Assembly (NCBI GenBank): GCA_020054035.1
Contig: JAGVLY010000026.1
Span: forward strand, 1 to 36,884
DNA length: 36,884 nucleotides
DNA from: Bacteroidia bacterium
Lineage (GTDB): Bacteria; Bacteroidota; Bacteroidia; SXHM01
Direction: 5' to 3'
Below are positions 18,103 to 27,801 of the stretch, in pieces (position 1 is the first letter of the stretch; each line of letters opens with the position of its first letter). Under the pieces are notes generated by a model, which worked only from the letters and a program-made list of their open reading frames with translations, was not told where the DNA came from and made no database searches. Position numbers and translations under genes: made by a program.

Positions 18103-20811
18103 ATGAAACAATTAATCTCTACCCTCACACTCATCTTTGCAGCAGCAATTACAAGCTTTGCCTGCGTAGGAGAATTTACCTATACCATTGAAAACAACGT
18201 GGTGGTTTTTCACGGAACATCCGACACCCCCGGAGTTACCTACCAATGGAACTTTGGCGACCAAAGCGATGCCACCGGGCAAAATGTAACGCATACCTAT
18301 TCGCTTTACCCCGAGTATTACAATGTATGTCTTACTATTACAGACGGACTTGGCTGCACCGATGAGTATTGTGCAACTGTTTTTGTTCAAACCGGGCCCC
18401 CCGCCCCTTGTGAAGGTTCATTTACCTATACTGTTGATGGTGCTACCATTGCTGTCCATGGAAGCGCAAACATAAACGAAGCTCAGTATTACTGGTTTTT
18501 CGGTGATGGCACACCCGCTGCAACCGGTCCGAATCAAACACATACTTATGACATCTATCCTGAACATTACGAAGTGTGTATGGTAATTGTAAACGGCAAC
18601 CTTGGCTGTCAGGATACTATTTGCCAAACCATTCTTGTTGAAGGCCCTTCAATCATACCTTGCGAAGCCTCTTTTACCTATACCATCACCGGCACTCAGG
18701 TTCATTTCCAAGGCGTATCAAATATTCAGGACGTAACATATAGCTGGACTTTTGGCGATGGAACACAATCAGATGATATAAATCCCGTGCATAACTATAC
18801 CCAGTCGCCTGAGCATTATGCAGTATGCTTAACTATCCATAACAGCAGCGGTTGCGAAGATCAGGTTTGCGATACTATATTAATTGAAAGCACAACACCT
18901 GAAGAATGTCATGCTTCCTTTACTTACAGCGTTAGCGGAAACGAAGTACAATTTCATGGATCATCAAACACTCCGGGCGTTCATTATACCTGGCACTTTG
19001 GCGATGGAACCACAGGTTCAGGCGAAAACCCCGTGCATAATTACACCCTTTCCCCTGAGAATTATAATGTTTGCCTTACCATCTATAATGATGCCGGCTG
19101 CGAGAATACATATTGCCACACCGTTTTTGTTGAAGGTAATGAAAACCCGAGCAATTGTGAAGCCTCTTTCACCTATACCCTTGAAGGAAACGTAGCCGTG
19201 TTCCATGGAACCTCAACTGTTCCGGGAGTTGATTATACCTGGAGCTTTGGTGACGGAAACGAAGGTACTGGCGAGAATGTAACACATACCTTCACTACAT
19301 TCCCTGCACACTATTCCGTTTGCCTTACCATCCACAATGGCGATGGTTGCGAGAATACGGTTTGTCATACCATCAATGTGCAAAGCAGCGGTGGCGGTGG
19401 CCAAGAGTGTGAAGCATCATTTACTTATACCGTTGTTGATAATTCTGTGCAATTCACAGGTCATTCAAACCAGGATAATGTAGATTATGGATGGTCATTT
19501 GGTGATGGAAGCACCGGAACAGGTCAGGCTCCAACTCACACTTATACCGTGTTCCCTGAACATTATAATGTGTGTTTATATATCTGGAACAATACCACAG
19601 GCTGCCATGATACCATTTGCCAGACTGTTTATGTGCAGCACGGTAGCGGAACTACCTGCAGCGCTGAATTTACTTATACCATTACAGGAAACGAAGTGCA
19701 CTTCACCGGACCATCCAACGCAGATGGAACACATTACGAATGGAGCTTCGGAGATGGCCACAGCAGCGATATGCACAACCCTAATTATGCTTATACTTTG
19801 TTCCCTGAGAATTATGAAGTATGCTTAACGGTTACTAATAGCGGGAACGGCTGCAGCGAAGAATCCTGCCAGACTATTTTTGTAGAACATGGAAACAGCC
19901 CCGACCTTTTTGAACTGTCGGGAATCATTTTCACCGGGCAGGATTATGCCGATGCAGGATATGTATGGCTCATACAGTATGATGTCAATACCGGAAACCT
20001 GCAAGCTGTTCAAACAGTAGAGATAGGTGCTAACGGGCATTATGTATTCAATGCTCCGGCAGGAAATTATTTTCTGAAGGCAGCTCTTTCATCTGCTTCG
20101 GCTGTTTATGCCAATTACCTGCCCACTTATTTTGAGCACGAACTGTTCTGGTATGATGCAGATGTGATCAGCCTTACTTCTAACCTGAACCGCAACATCC
20201 ACATGATAGGTGGCAATAACCCCGGGGGCCCCGGATTTATAGGTGGTCTGGTTACTGAAGGTGCCAACAAAGTTACCGGCCCCGGTGACCCTGTTGAAGG
20301 CGTGCAGGTGATGCTGCTTAATATGAATGATGAGCCGTTGCAATACACTTACAGCAATGCCTTCGGTGAATTTTCATTCAACAATGTAGCTTACGGTACT
20401 TATCAGGTGTATGGTGAAGTGTATAACCTCACCACCGTTCCTGCTATCGTTACCATTGATGGTTCAAACATGAACATAACTGATATCGGTTTGCTGATTA
20501 CTTCAAAAGAAGTAACAACAGGTGTAAACGAAGTTGCGGTTATAAACGAAACTTCGGTTGGGCAAGTATTCCCTAATCCGTTCAAAGGTGATGCAGCAGT
20601 TAATATTAGTCTTTCAAAAGAAGCACGTTTAAGCATCCGCCTCTTTGATATTGCAGGCAGACAAGTGTATGCCGACATCATGAACTTTGGCGCAGGTGTG
20701 CAACAGATTAATTTGCCTGTGTCTGCTTTGAATGCAGGAATTTACAGCCTTACTTTATCAGATGAAAAATCAAATACAATGGTTACAAGAAAATTAATGA
20801 AAACAGAATAA
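18103..20811 (+). CDS. Secreted protein with seven Cys-rich PKD-like repeats, beta-sandwich (carboxypeptidase-regulatory-like) domains and a type IX secretion C-terminal sorting domain
   Basis: 902 aa; signal MKQLISTLTLIFAAAITSFA; seven ~80-aa repeats CxxSFTYT...WxFGDG...HTY...VCLTI...GC...C; C-terminus QVFPNPFKGDAAVNISL...RLFDIAGRQVY...GIYSLTLSDEKSNTMVTRKLMK. Confidence 0.9.
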   Translation: MKQLISTLTLIFAAAITSFACVGEFTYTIENNVVVFHGTSDTPGVTYQWNFGDQSDATGQNVTHTYSLYPEYYNVCLTITDGLGCTDEYCATVFVQTGPPAPCEGSFTYTVDGATIAVHGSANINEAQYYWFFGDGTPAATGPNQTHTYDIYPEHYEVCMVIVNGNLGCQDTICQTILVEGPSIIPCEASFTYTITGTQVHFQGVSNIQDVTYSWTFGDGTQSDDINPVHNYTQSPEHYAVCLTIHNSSGCEDQVCDTILIESTTPEECHASFTYSVSGNEVQFHGSSNTPGVHYTWHFGDGTTGSGENPVHNYTLSPENYNVCLTIYNDAGCENTYCHTVFVEGNENPSNCEASFTYTLEGNVAVFHGTSTVPGVDYTWSFGDGNEGTGENVTHTFTTFPAHYSVCLTIHNGDGCENTVCHTINVQSSGGGGQECEASFTYTVVDNSVQFTGHSNQDNVDYGWSFGDGSTGTGQAPTHTYTVFPEHYNVCLYIWNNTTGCHDTICQTVYVQHGSGTTCSAEFTYTITGNEVHFTGPSNADGTHYEWSFGDGHSSDMHNPNYAYTLFPENYEVCLTVTNSGNGCSEESCQTIFVEHGNSPDLFELSGIIFTGQDYADAGYVWLIQYDVNTGNLQAVQTVEIGANGHYVFNAPAGNYFLKAALSSASAVYANYLPTYFEHELFWYDADVISLTSNLNRNIHMIGGNNPGGPGFIGGLVTEGANKVTGPGDPVEGVQVMLLNMNDEPLQYTYSNAFGEFSFNNVAYGTYQVYGEVYNLTTVPAIVTIDGSNMNITDIGLLITSKEVTTGVNEVAVINETSVGQVFPNPFKGDAAVNISLSKEARLSIRLFDIAGRQVYADIMNFGAGVQQINLPVSALNAGIYSLTLSDEKSNTMVTRKLMKTE

Positions 20812-20832
20812 ACTCTTTCCTGTTGTTGTGTG

Positions 20833-20872
20833 ACCCCTGCCGTTTGGACTAAAACTTCGGCAGGGGTTTTTG
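20833..20872 (+). terminator. Rho-independent terminator
   Basis: ACCCCTGCCG-N15-CGGCAGGGGT followed by a T tract. Confidence 0.85.
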
Positions 20873-20923
20873 CTGCCTCATTTTTAAGCCCTAACTTTAA
20901 GCCGTGCAAATTCAAATAGTGTA

Positions 20924-21403
20924 ATGGCAAAATTAGTTCTCGACTGGAAAGATGAGCAGGAAGATTCCTTCACGCTCATTGGCATTTCGTGTCACCAGAA
21001 AGATTATCGCCTTTGCTGGGAACTGAATAAAACACTGGAGTTAGAGTTGCAAAAAGAAGAAGACATTCCCGGACCCAACGAAGAAATATCATTCTCGCGC
21101 TACTATTATAACAACGAAGATTTTTTACAGGATTTTTATTTGCTCACCAACAAAATCGGTCAATTATTTTTTGCACCTGAACTGAAGCAAGCCGACTATG
21201 TTCTACAGATCTATGGCTTACGCAGCGAATACGAGATTGATGAATTGGTGCAAAAAATAATCAGTATTAACAGCGTGCTTACTGCTTTTGTTTTTGATAC
21301 GGAGAAACTAAAATACGGGCATCCGCTTTTTTACACTGCCATACCTAAAAAGAAAAAAGAAGAGCACGAAGATTTACTCGCAGCCTTCAGAAAAAAAGAA
21401 TAA
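20924..21403 (+). CDS. IPExxxVDY-like family protein (small Bacteroidetes protein next to pyruvate kinase)
   Basis: 159 aa; KDYRLCWELNKTLELEL...FYTAIPKKKKEEHEDLL; 1 nt separates its stop from pyk ATG. Confidence 0.6.
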   Translation: MAKLVLDWKDEQEDSFTLIGISCHQKDYRLCWELNKTLELELQKEEDIPGPNEEISFSRYYYNNEDFLQDFYLLTNKIGQLFFAPELKQADYVLQIYGLRSEYEIDELVQKIISINSVLTAFVFDTEKLKYGHPLFYTAIPKKKKEEHEDLLAAFRKKE

Positions 21404-21404
21404 A

Positions 21405-22844
21405 ATGAACTACAACAAAACAAAAATTGTCGCAACCATCGGACCTGCTTCCTCATCGTATGAAGCACTGAAAGAAATGGCAGAAGCAGGGATGAATATT
21501 TGTCGCCTTAACTTTTCACACGGAGCGCATGAGATTCATAAAGCGGTGGTTGACAACATTCGCAAACTGAATGCTGAAAAGCCTTACAATATCGGCATTA
21601 TAGCTGATTTGCAAGGACCTAAAATCCGCATCGGCATGATGGAAAAGAACAGCGCGGGAGCAGATGAAATTACCTTGGTAACAGGCAATGAAATTACCTT
21701 TACCACTAAAGAAACCATAGGTACTAAAGAAAAATTATACATCACTTACCAACAGTTCCCGGCTGATGTAAAAGTAGATGATAAAATATTAATCAACGAT
21801 GGAAAAATTGCACTGCGCGTACTTGAAACTGACCGTGTGAGTGAAGTAAAAGCATTGGTTACGCATGGCGGAATTCTGTCATCAAAAAAAGGAGTAAATC
21901 TTCCGAACACAAAAATTTCTTTGCCTTGTCTTACCGATAAAGACAAAAAAGATTTAGAGTTTGCATTAAGTCAGGATGTAGAGTGGATAGGCTTGTCATT
22001 TGTGCGTTCAGGTGAAGATATTATTGAACTGAAGCACCTGATTGCAAACGCAGGAAAGAACACCAAAGTAATTGCCAAGATTGAAAAACCTGAAGCAATA
22101 CAAGACATTGATAGTATCATTCAGGAAACAGATGCCATCATGGTTGCGCGTGGTGATTTAGGTGTGGAGGTTCCGATGCAGAAAGTTCCGGTGATACAAA
22201 AGTTGATTGTTAAAAAATGTCTGGAAGCTGCGAAGCCGGTAATCATTGCAACACAAATGATGGAGAGTATGATTACAGGAATCAGTCCGTCACGTGCTGA
22301 AGTAAACGATGTTGCCAATTCAGTAATGGATGGCGCTGATGCGTTGATGTTGAGTGGTGAAACTTCCGTAGGTGATCATCCTGCAAAAGTGGTGGAAGCT
22401 ATGCGTACCATTATTGAATACATTGAAGGATTTGAAGACATTTATAACCGTGAACACGTTCCTGTTCCCGGTACTGACAGATTTATTTCTGACTCGATTT
22501 GTTACAATGCAAGTTTGATTGCCAAGCAAACAAATGCAGCAGCAATCATCACCATGACACACAGTGGTTACACAGCTTTCCGTGTTTCCAGTCACCGACC
22601 CGATACTAATATTTTAATTTTCACGGATAATCAAAGCATCTTGAATATGCTTAATCTGGTTTGGGGTGTGCGTGGTTTTTATTACGATAAATATGTGAGT
22701 ACCGACCACACCATTGCCGACATAAAGCTGCGCCTGAAAAAAATGGGATTGGTAAAAGAAAAAGACATCATCATCAATATTGCCAGCATTCCTATCAGTG
22801 AGCGCGGACAATCGAATATGATTAAGGTAAGTTATGTGAGTTAG
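21405..22844 (+). CDS. pyk: Pyruvate kinase
   Basis: 479 aa; NYNKTKIVATIGPASSSYE, MNICRLNFSHG, VIAKIEKPEAIQDIDSIIQETDAIMVARGDLGVEVP, PVIIATQMMESMI. Confidence 0.98.
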   Translation: MNYNKTKIVATIGPASSSYEALKEMAEAGMNICRLNFSHGAHEIHKAVVDNIRKLNAEKPYNIGIIADLQGPKIRIGMMEKNSAGADEITLVTGNEITFTTKETIGTKEKLYITYQQFPADVKVDDKILINDGKIALRVLETDRVSEVKALVTHGGILSSKKGVNLPNTKISLPCLTDKDKKDLEFALSQDVEWIGLSFVRSGEDIIELKHLIANAGKNTKVIAKIEKPEAIQDIDSIIQETDAIMVARGDLGVEVPMQKVPVIQKLIVKKCLEAAKPVIIATQMMESMITGISPSRAEVNDVANSVMDGADALMLSGETSVGDHPAKVVEAMRTIIEYIEGFEDIYNREHVPVPGTDRFISDSICYNASLIAKQTNAAAIITMTHSGYTAFRVSSHRPDTNILIFTDNQSILNMLNLVWGVRGFYYDKYVSTDHTIADIKLRLKKMGLVKEKDIIINIASIPISERGQSNMIKVSYVS

Positions 22845-23839
22845 AGCACATCACGTTTCAACTCCGGAAAAACTTTTGAAACTTTATTGAGAATGTAATC
22901 ACCATATGTTCCTTCAAACGTATGGACGTTGGCTTTGTCCCAACGCTCTGCACTGTCATCTTCTGTTGGTCGCGAAATCGTTTCAATTCTTTTTGGAATA
23001 GTATCAAACCCCGGATCAAAGAACAAGGGAAACGATAATCTGCTTTTCCCTGATTTATTAAGAACACGATGAGGTGTGGAACGATATAAGCCGCCTGTCA
23101 TGCGATCGAGCATATCACCGATGTTGCAGATAAAAGTGTTTTCAATCGGTGGTGCTTCTATCCATTCTCCGCGTGATTTAACTTGCAATCCACCAACAGC
23201 ATCTTGTTTTAAAATGGTGAGTAAACCATAATCGGTGTGTTCGCCAACGCCCCACAGTTCTTCGTTTACGGCATGATATGGATAATGAAAAATACGAAAA
23301 AGTATCAGAGGATCTTTGGTATAACGCGAATAAAAATAATCTGCATCAAGGTTTAAGCTCAACGCAACTCCTTTCATAACAACATGTCCAACTTGTGTAA
23401 CTTCATCCATGTATTGCAATACTGTTTCGCGCAGTTTTTCAGGGTTTTCGGGAAAAAGATTTTGTCCGTGCATGGGTGTTCCTGCCAGCACTTGTGTGTT
23501 GTTTTTATCCAGTTCAGTTCCGAAATAAATTCCCTCTTTGATGTCCGGTTTTCCTGAAGTAAGTTCGTTGCCAACAGGAAAAAAACCGCGCCACGCTTTT
23601 CCTCCTAACTGCATGGAGATTTTTAATTTTTCTTCTTCGGGCAGTTTAAAGAATTCATGACTTAGTGTTTCTAATTTTCTCTGTAATTGCTCACTAACAC
23701 CATGTCCTGATATATAAAAGAAACCATGCTCGCGACAGGCTGTATTTATTTCCTGTGCAATTTTATCTGCTGCATTTTTGTCTGTTTCTTTTTCGCGGAG
23801 AGGACTTATATCAATTACGGGAATTTGAGATGCTTTCAT
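22841..23839 (-). CDS. 2-oxoglutarate/Fe(II)-dependent oxygenase, isopenicillin N synthase-like family
   Basis: 332 aa; IPVIDISPL, HGFFYISGHGV, GVGEHTDYGLLTILKQD, FICNIGDMLDRMTGGLYRSTPHRVLN, R-x-S (SRLSFPLFFDP). Confidence 0.92.
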   Translation of the reverse strand: MKASQIPVIDISPLREKETDKNAADKIAQEINTACREHGFFYISGHGVSEQLQRKLETLSHEFFKLPEEEKLKISMQLGGKAWRGFFPVGNELTSGKPDIKEGIYFGTELDKNNTQVLAGTPMHGQNLFPENPEKLRETVLQYMDEVTQVGHVVMKGVALSLNLDADYFYSRYTKDPLILFRIFHYPYHAVNEELWGVGEHTDYGLLTILKQDAVGGLQVKSRGEWIEAPPIENTFICNIGDMLDRMTGGLYRSTPHRVLNKSGKSRLSFPLFFDPGFDTIPKRIETISRPTEDDSAERWDKANVHTFEGTYGDYILNKVSKVFPELKRDVL

Positions 23840-24894
23840 AAAATGTCATATCGTTTTGTTCCTTCGGTTTCTAAAATTAAATCTGCACCGTAAGCGAGAG
23901 ATGGAGTCATGTATCCTGTTTTGAAATTTTCGTTCAGCACTTTTTCTGCAATGTTTATAGCCGTTGCAGCGGTAAGTGTATAACCTTCCAAGGTCTTCAT
24001 TCCTGCTGATTTCTTTTCACCTTTTTCATTTTCCACTTCTCCGTAAAACATGCTGTACCCGTTTTTTCGTTCTGTTTCATCAGGTCCGGGTTTGCGTTTA
24101 TTTACTTGTGCTTTCAGATAGTTCTGCACCAATGAAGTGGATAACAACCAACCCATGTAATTCCCCATTTTCATAGATCTTATCATCGAAGGAGAAGCCG
24201 TCATATACGTTTCAATATTCGGAATCTGAGTACTGTAATACGCTGTTGAAACATCGCCCCAAGGAATGGTGGCACAAAGTAATTTCTTTTCACCAAATGG
24301 AAATTCCTGAACGTTGTGTGCGTTTTTAACGCTTGTAATCTTCCCGTCTTTACGCACAGCACCACCTGCTCCAAGGTTTTCAATCATGGTTAATGAAGTG
24401 CCTCTCGACATTCTTCCCAACGTTGTAAATGCAAGTTTTAAACTTGTTGCATCGGGTAATTGTTTTTTAAGATAAGCAGCTAAACAGTCGCTCGGCACTA
24501 CATCAAATCCGGTTCCAGGCATAAGCATAATACCCGCTTTTTTTGCTGCTACATTTTTTGCAGCAGCGCCTTCAAATACTCCTATTTCACCGGTTATATC
24601 CAGATAATGTGTGCCGGTTTGCAGGCAGGCATTTATCATCTGTTTAAAGGTGTGCGCAAATGGTCCAGCACAATGCAGCAACACTTTTTTGCCTTGTAAA
24701 GCAGCAAGCAATTTTTCTTTTTCGTTTACATCAAACACTGCATATTCCAATCCGAAACGATTGGCAAGCGTTTTCAGCTTTGCTTCGTTGCGGCCTGCCA
24801 GCAAAGGTTTCCATCCTTTCTTTACTGCGTTTTGGGTTATCGGTTCACCGGTGTAGCCATAGGCTCCGTAAATCACTAAAGGGCTTTGTTCCAT
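23836..24894 (-). CDS. Saccharopine dehydrogenase-like / trans-acting enoyl reductase-like NAD(P)-binding protein
   Basis: 352 aa; VIYGAYGYTGEPITQNAVKKGWKPLLAGRNEAKL, CAGPF, YLDITGE; ATGA overlap with the oxygenase gene. Confidence 0.88.
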   Translation of the reverse strand: MEQSPLVIYGAYGYTGEPITQNAVKKGWKPLLAGRNEAKLKTLANRFGLEYAVFDVNEKEKLLAALQGKKVLLHCAGPFAHTFKQMINACLQTGTHYLDITGEIGVFEGAAAKNVAAKKAGIMLMPGTGFDVVPSDCLAAYLKKQLPDATSLKLAFTTLGRMSRGTSLTMIENLGAGGAVRKDGKITSVKNAHNVQEFPFGEKKLLCATIPWGDVSTAYYSTQIPNIETYMTASPSMIRSMKMGNYMGWLLSTSLVQNYLKAQVNKRKPGPDETERKNGYSMFYGEVENEKGEKKSAGMKTLEGYTLTAATAINIAEKVLNENFKTGYMTPSLAYGADLILETEGTKRYDIL

Positions 24895-24980
24895 CTGTTT
24901 TAATTTGGATACAAAAATGGTTTATTATTTTTATGGCATCAAAATTGTTTTTCCTGAGCCAAAACCAAAAACTTTCTACT

Positions 24981-25382
24981 ATGAAAACTTTCAAAAATAA
25001 AATAGCTGTTGTTGCATTCTCCATTGCTGTTGCACTTTCTTCCTGTACTACCGAAGATCTGAACTTTGATGATCGCGATGATTTTACCGGAAACTGGATT
25101 TGTCAGGAAAACAGTACTCAACTCGGAACATCCTCTTACAATGTGAGCATTTCAAAATCGCTAACCGACAGCACCGCTATTTTAATCAGCAATTTCTATA
25201 ATCTTGGTTCTTCAAATTCGGCAAAAGCTATTGTAGATGGCAATACAATAACAATAAACCCTCAGTTGGTTGATAACTTAAACGTTGCCGGAAGCGGAAC
25301 ACTCACAGGCACACAAATCAATCTTAGTTACACTGTTTCGGCAGGCGGAACAGATAATGTTACTGCTGTATACAGCAAGTAG
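24981..25382 (+). CDS. Lipoprotein of unknown function (133 aa)
   Basis: MKTFKNKIAVVAFSIAVALSSCTTEDLNFDDRDDFTGNWICQEN; lipobox ALSSC. Start moved downstream from 24660, where the ORF runs through the antisense of a strong CDS. Confidence 0.75.
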   Translation: MKTFKNKIAVVAFSIAVALSSCTTEDLNFDDRDDFTGNWICQENSTQLGTSSYNVSISKSLTDSTAILISNFYNLGSSNSAKAIVDGNTITINPQLVDNLNVAGSGTLTGTQINLSYTVSAGGTDNVTAVYSK

Positions 25383-25451
25383 TCGGCATTTCTTTCGGAT
25401 TTTATTGTTTTATCTTCTGGGTTTGGTTTAACGCGTTCAAAAGATTTACCT

Positions 25452-25459
25452 TACTTTTG
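25452..25459 (+). promoter_or_regulatory. Candidate Bacteroidetes -7 box TACTTTTG
   Basis: Exact TAnnTTTG 29 nt before the ATG at 25489; -33 element not clear. Confidence 0.35.
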
Positions 25460-25488
25460 AACCCTATAACCAATAACCAAACCCAAAC

Positions 25489-26352
25489 ATGAAAAAATTA
25501 GTTGCCATTCTTTTAGTAGTTGCTTTTGCAAGCTGCACCAACAAAGAACAGGAAGAAAAGATTAAACAATTAGAACAGGACAACCTGAAACTTCAGGAAC
25601 AAATTGGAGGCGATGCCAACACCATCAATGATTTTGTGAATGCATACAACGAGATTCAATATAACCTCGACAGCATAAAAGCGAAGGAAGGAATCATTAC
25701 CGCCAACACAGCAAATGGTGTTGAAATGGGTGCTGACCGCAAAGAGCAAATCACTCAAGATATTCAGTTGATTTATGAACTATCGCTGAAAAACAGAAAA
25801 AAGATTGACGAGTTAAATAAAAAGCTGAAAGACGAAAAAGGCTACACCGGCAATCTGAAAAAGATGATTGAAAATCTGGAGAAACAATTGGCTGAGCGCG
25901 ATGCACAAATCAATGTTTTGAAGGATGAACTAGCAAAATTAGACATCGTTGTTGAAAATCTTACTGCACAGGTTGATATGCTTGCAACGGAGAGTGAAGG
26001 CAAATCAAAAGTAATTGATGAAAAGGTGAGCGAACTAAACACGGCCTACTACATTGTAGGAACAGAAAAAGCACTGAAAGAATCTAAAATCATTACCAAA
26101 GAAGGCGGCTTCATCGGCATGGGACGCACGGCAAACATCAACAAAGATTTTGATCAAAATCTTTTTACTAAAGTAGATGTTACCAAAACCGGAGCAATTG
26201 CAATCAATGCTAAAAAAGCAAAGATTGTTACCGATCACCCTACTTCATCTTACACCCTGCACGCAGATAAAAAGAAAGCAGACAGCTTGAGTATTAATGA
26301 TTACAAGGCGTTCTGGAGGTCGTCAAAATATTTGGTTATTGTTGCTGAATAA
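25489..26352 (+). CDS. Coiled-coil lipoprotein, possibly Cbp1-like adhesin family
   Basis: 287 aa; lipobox FASC; long Lys/Glu coiled coil; C-terminal YYIVGTEKALKESKIITKEGGFIGMGRT...AINAKKAKIVTDHPTSSYTL. Confidence 0.75.
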   Translation: MKKLVAILLVVAFASCTNKEQEEKIKQLEQDNLKLQEQIGGDANTINDFVNAYNEIQYNLDSIKAKEGIITANTANGVEMGADRKEQITQDIQLIYELSLKNRKKIDELNKKLKDEKGYTGNLKKMIENLEKQLAERDAQINVLKDELAKLDIVVENLTAQVDMLATESEGKSKVIDEKVSELNTAYYIVGTEKALKESKIITKEGGFIGMGRTANINKDFDQNLFTKVDVTKTGAIAINAKKAKIVTDHPTSSYTLHADKKKADSLSINDYKAFWRSSKYLVIVAE

Positions 26353-26401
26353 AAAGTATATTTTTACGGCAATTATTAATCTAAAAACCAAACACTAAAG
26401 A

Positions 26402-26557
26402 ATGAAAAAAGTATTTTATTTCGCAGCAGTAGTAACGACAATAGCAGTTGCATCTTGCGACAAAAAACCAGCCGCTACTACTCCCGGAAGAACAACCACC
26501 GACAGCATTTCAGTTACCCGTACAACTACTGACAGCATCAGTGTAAAACCAAAATAA
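26402..26557 (+). CDS. Small lipoprotein (51 aa), not in the supplied ORF track
   Basis: MKKVFYFAAVVTTIAVASCDKKPAATTPGRTTTDSISVTRTTTDSISVKPK; lipobox VASC; followed by a terminator. Confidence 0.7.
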   Translation: MKKVFYFAAVVTTIAVASCDKKPAATTPGRTTTDSISVTRTTTDSISVKPK

Positions 26558-26593
26558 TACTTTAAGTATCGTTTTAGTTTCTAAGTAAAAAAT

Positions 26594-26626
26594 AACTCCC
26601 CACCCTCAAAACGTGGGGAGTTTTAG
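26594..26626 (+). terminator. Rho-independent terminator
   Basis: AACTCCCCAC-N9-GTGGGGAGTTTT. Confidence 0.85.
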
Positions 26627-26637
26627 TATAAAAGAGT

Positions 26638-27801
26638 ATGTCCGATATTTCACACATCCTAAATCACCTTGGCGAAGAGCGCGAAAAATATTTCGGCTCG
26701 GTTTCGCCTCCTATTTTTCAGAGCAGTAATTTCTGTTTCCCCACGGTTGCAGATATGCGTGAAGCACTGAAAAATGAAGACAGCGTTCCTTTTTACACAC
26801 GCGGGGTTAATCCTACTGTTACTATTCTGCGCGAAAAAGTTGCTGCATTGGAAAGTGCCGAAGATGCTTTGATTTTCGGAAGCGGAAGTGCTGCTATGGC
26901 AGCCGGTGTTATGAGTTCGGTGAAAGGTGGAGAGCATGTTATTTGTGTGAAGAAGCCGTACAGTTGGACGTATAAGTTGCTCAACAAAATGCTCGTTAAT
27001 TATGGTGTTGAAAGCACGATGGTTGACGGAACAGATATTGAAAATTTCCGTGTAGCTATAAAGCCTAATACCAAACTTATTATTTTAGAAAGCCCGAATT
27101 CGGTAACGTTTGAAATGCAGGACATACGTGCGGTAGCTGCATTGGCAAAGCAACACAACATTGCCACGCTGATTGACAACAGCTACTCTACACCCATTTT
27201 TCAGCGACCGATTGAAATGGGAATTGACATGACGGTACACAGTGCCAGCAAATATTTTGGTGGTCACAGCGATATTGTTGCAGGAGTTTTAACAGGCAGC
27301 AAAAAGAAAATTGCAGAAATTTTTCAGGATGAGTTTATGACCCTAGGTGGTATTATTTCTCCCAACGATGCCTGGTTGATGCTGCTTGGATTACGTACCT
27401 TGAAAATTCGTGTGGAACGCACCAATGCAACAGCCGCAAAGGTTGTTGAATTCATGGAAAATCATCCGAAAGTGAATAAAGTGTTTTTCCCTTTTTCAAA
27501 AAGTAATCCGCAATATGAATTGGCTAAATCGCAGATGAGCGGAACAGGCGGAATGTTTTCTGCACAACTGAAGGCAAAAGATATTGCTTCGGTTGAAGCA
27601 TTCTGTAATTCACTCAAACGTTTTCTTCTTGCCTGCTCGTGGGGCGGACATGAGTCATTAATCTTTCCAACCTGCACATTGTATGATTCACAAAATTACG
27701 GAACAACTGAACTTCCCTGGAATCACATCCGCTTTTATGTAGGACTTGAAGAGCCTGAAGAAATAATTGAGGATTTAAGGCAGGCTTTAGAGAAAATCTA
27801 A
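26638..27801 (+). CDS. Trans-sulfuration family PLP-dependent enzyme (cystathionine gamma-synthase/lyase-like)
   Basis: 387 aa; FYTRGVNPTVTILREKVAALE, FGSGSAAMAAG, IDNSYSTPIFQRPIEMGIDMTVHSASKYFGGHSD. Confidence 0.93.
   Translation: MSDISHILNHLGEEREKYFGSVSPPIFQSSNFCFPTVADMREALKNEDSVPFYTRGVNPTVTILREKVAALESAEDALIFGSGSAAMAAGVMSSVKGGEHVICVKKPYSWTYKLLNKMLVNYGVESTMVDGTDIENFRVAIKPNTKLIILESPNSVTFEMQDIRAVAALAKQHNIATLIDNSYSTPIFQRPIEMGIDMTVHSASKYFGGHSDIVAGVLTGSKKKIAEIFQDEFMTLGGIISPNDAWLMLLGLRTLKIRVERTNATAAKVVEFMENHPKVNKVFFPFSKSNPQYELAKSQMSGTGGMFSAQLKAKDIASVEAFCNSLKRFLLACSWGGHESLIFPTCTLYDSQNYGTTELPWNHIRFYVGLEEPEEIIEDLRQALEKI

Noticed and set aside
22841-23839. Beta-lactam biosynthesis cluster based on the isopenicillin N synthase-like gene
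   Set aside because: The family is broad and there is no ACV synthetase or other cluster gene nearby.
24660-24980. N-terminal extension of the 240-aa ORF
   Set aside because: Runs through the antisense of the saccharopine-dehydrogenase-like gene; a proper lipoprotein signal starts at 24981.
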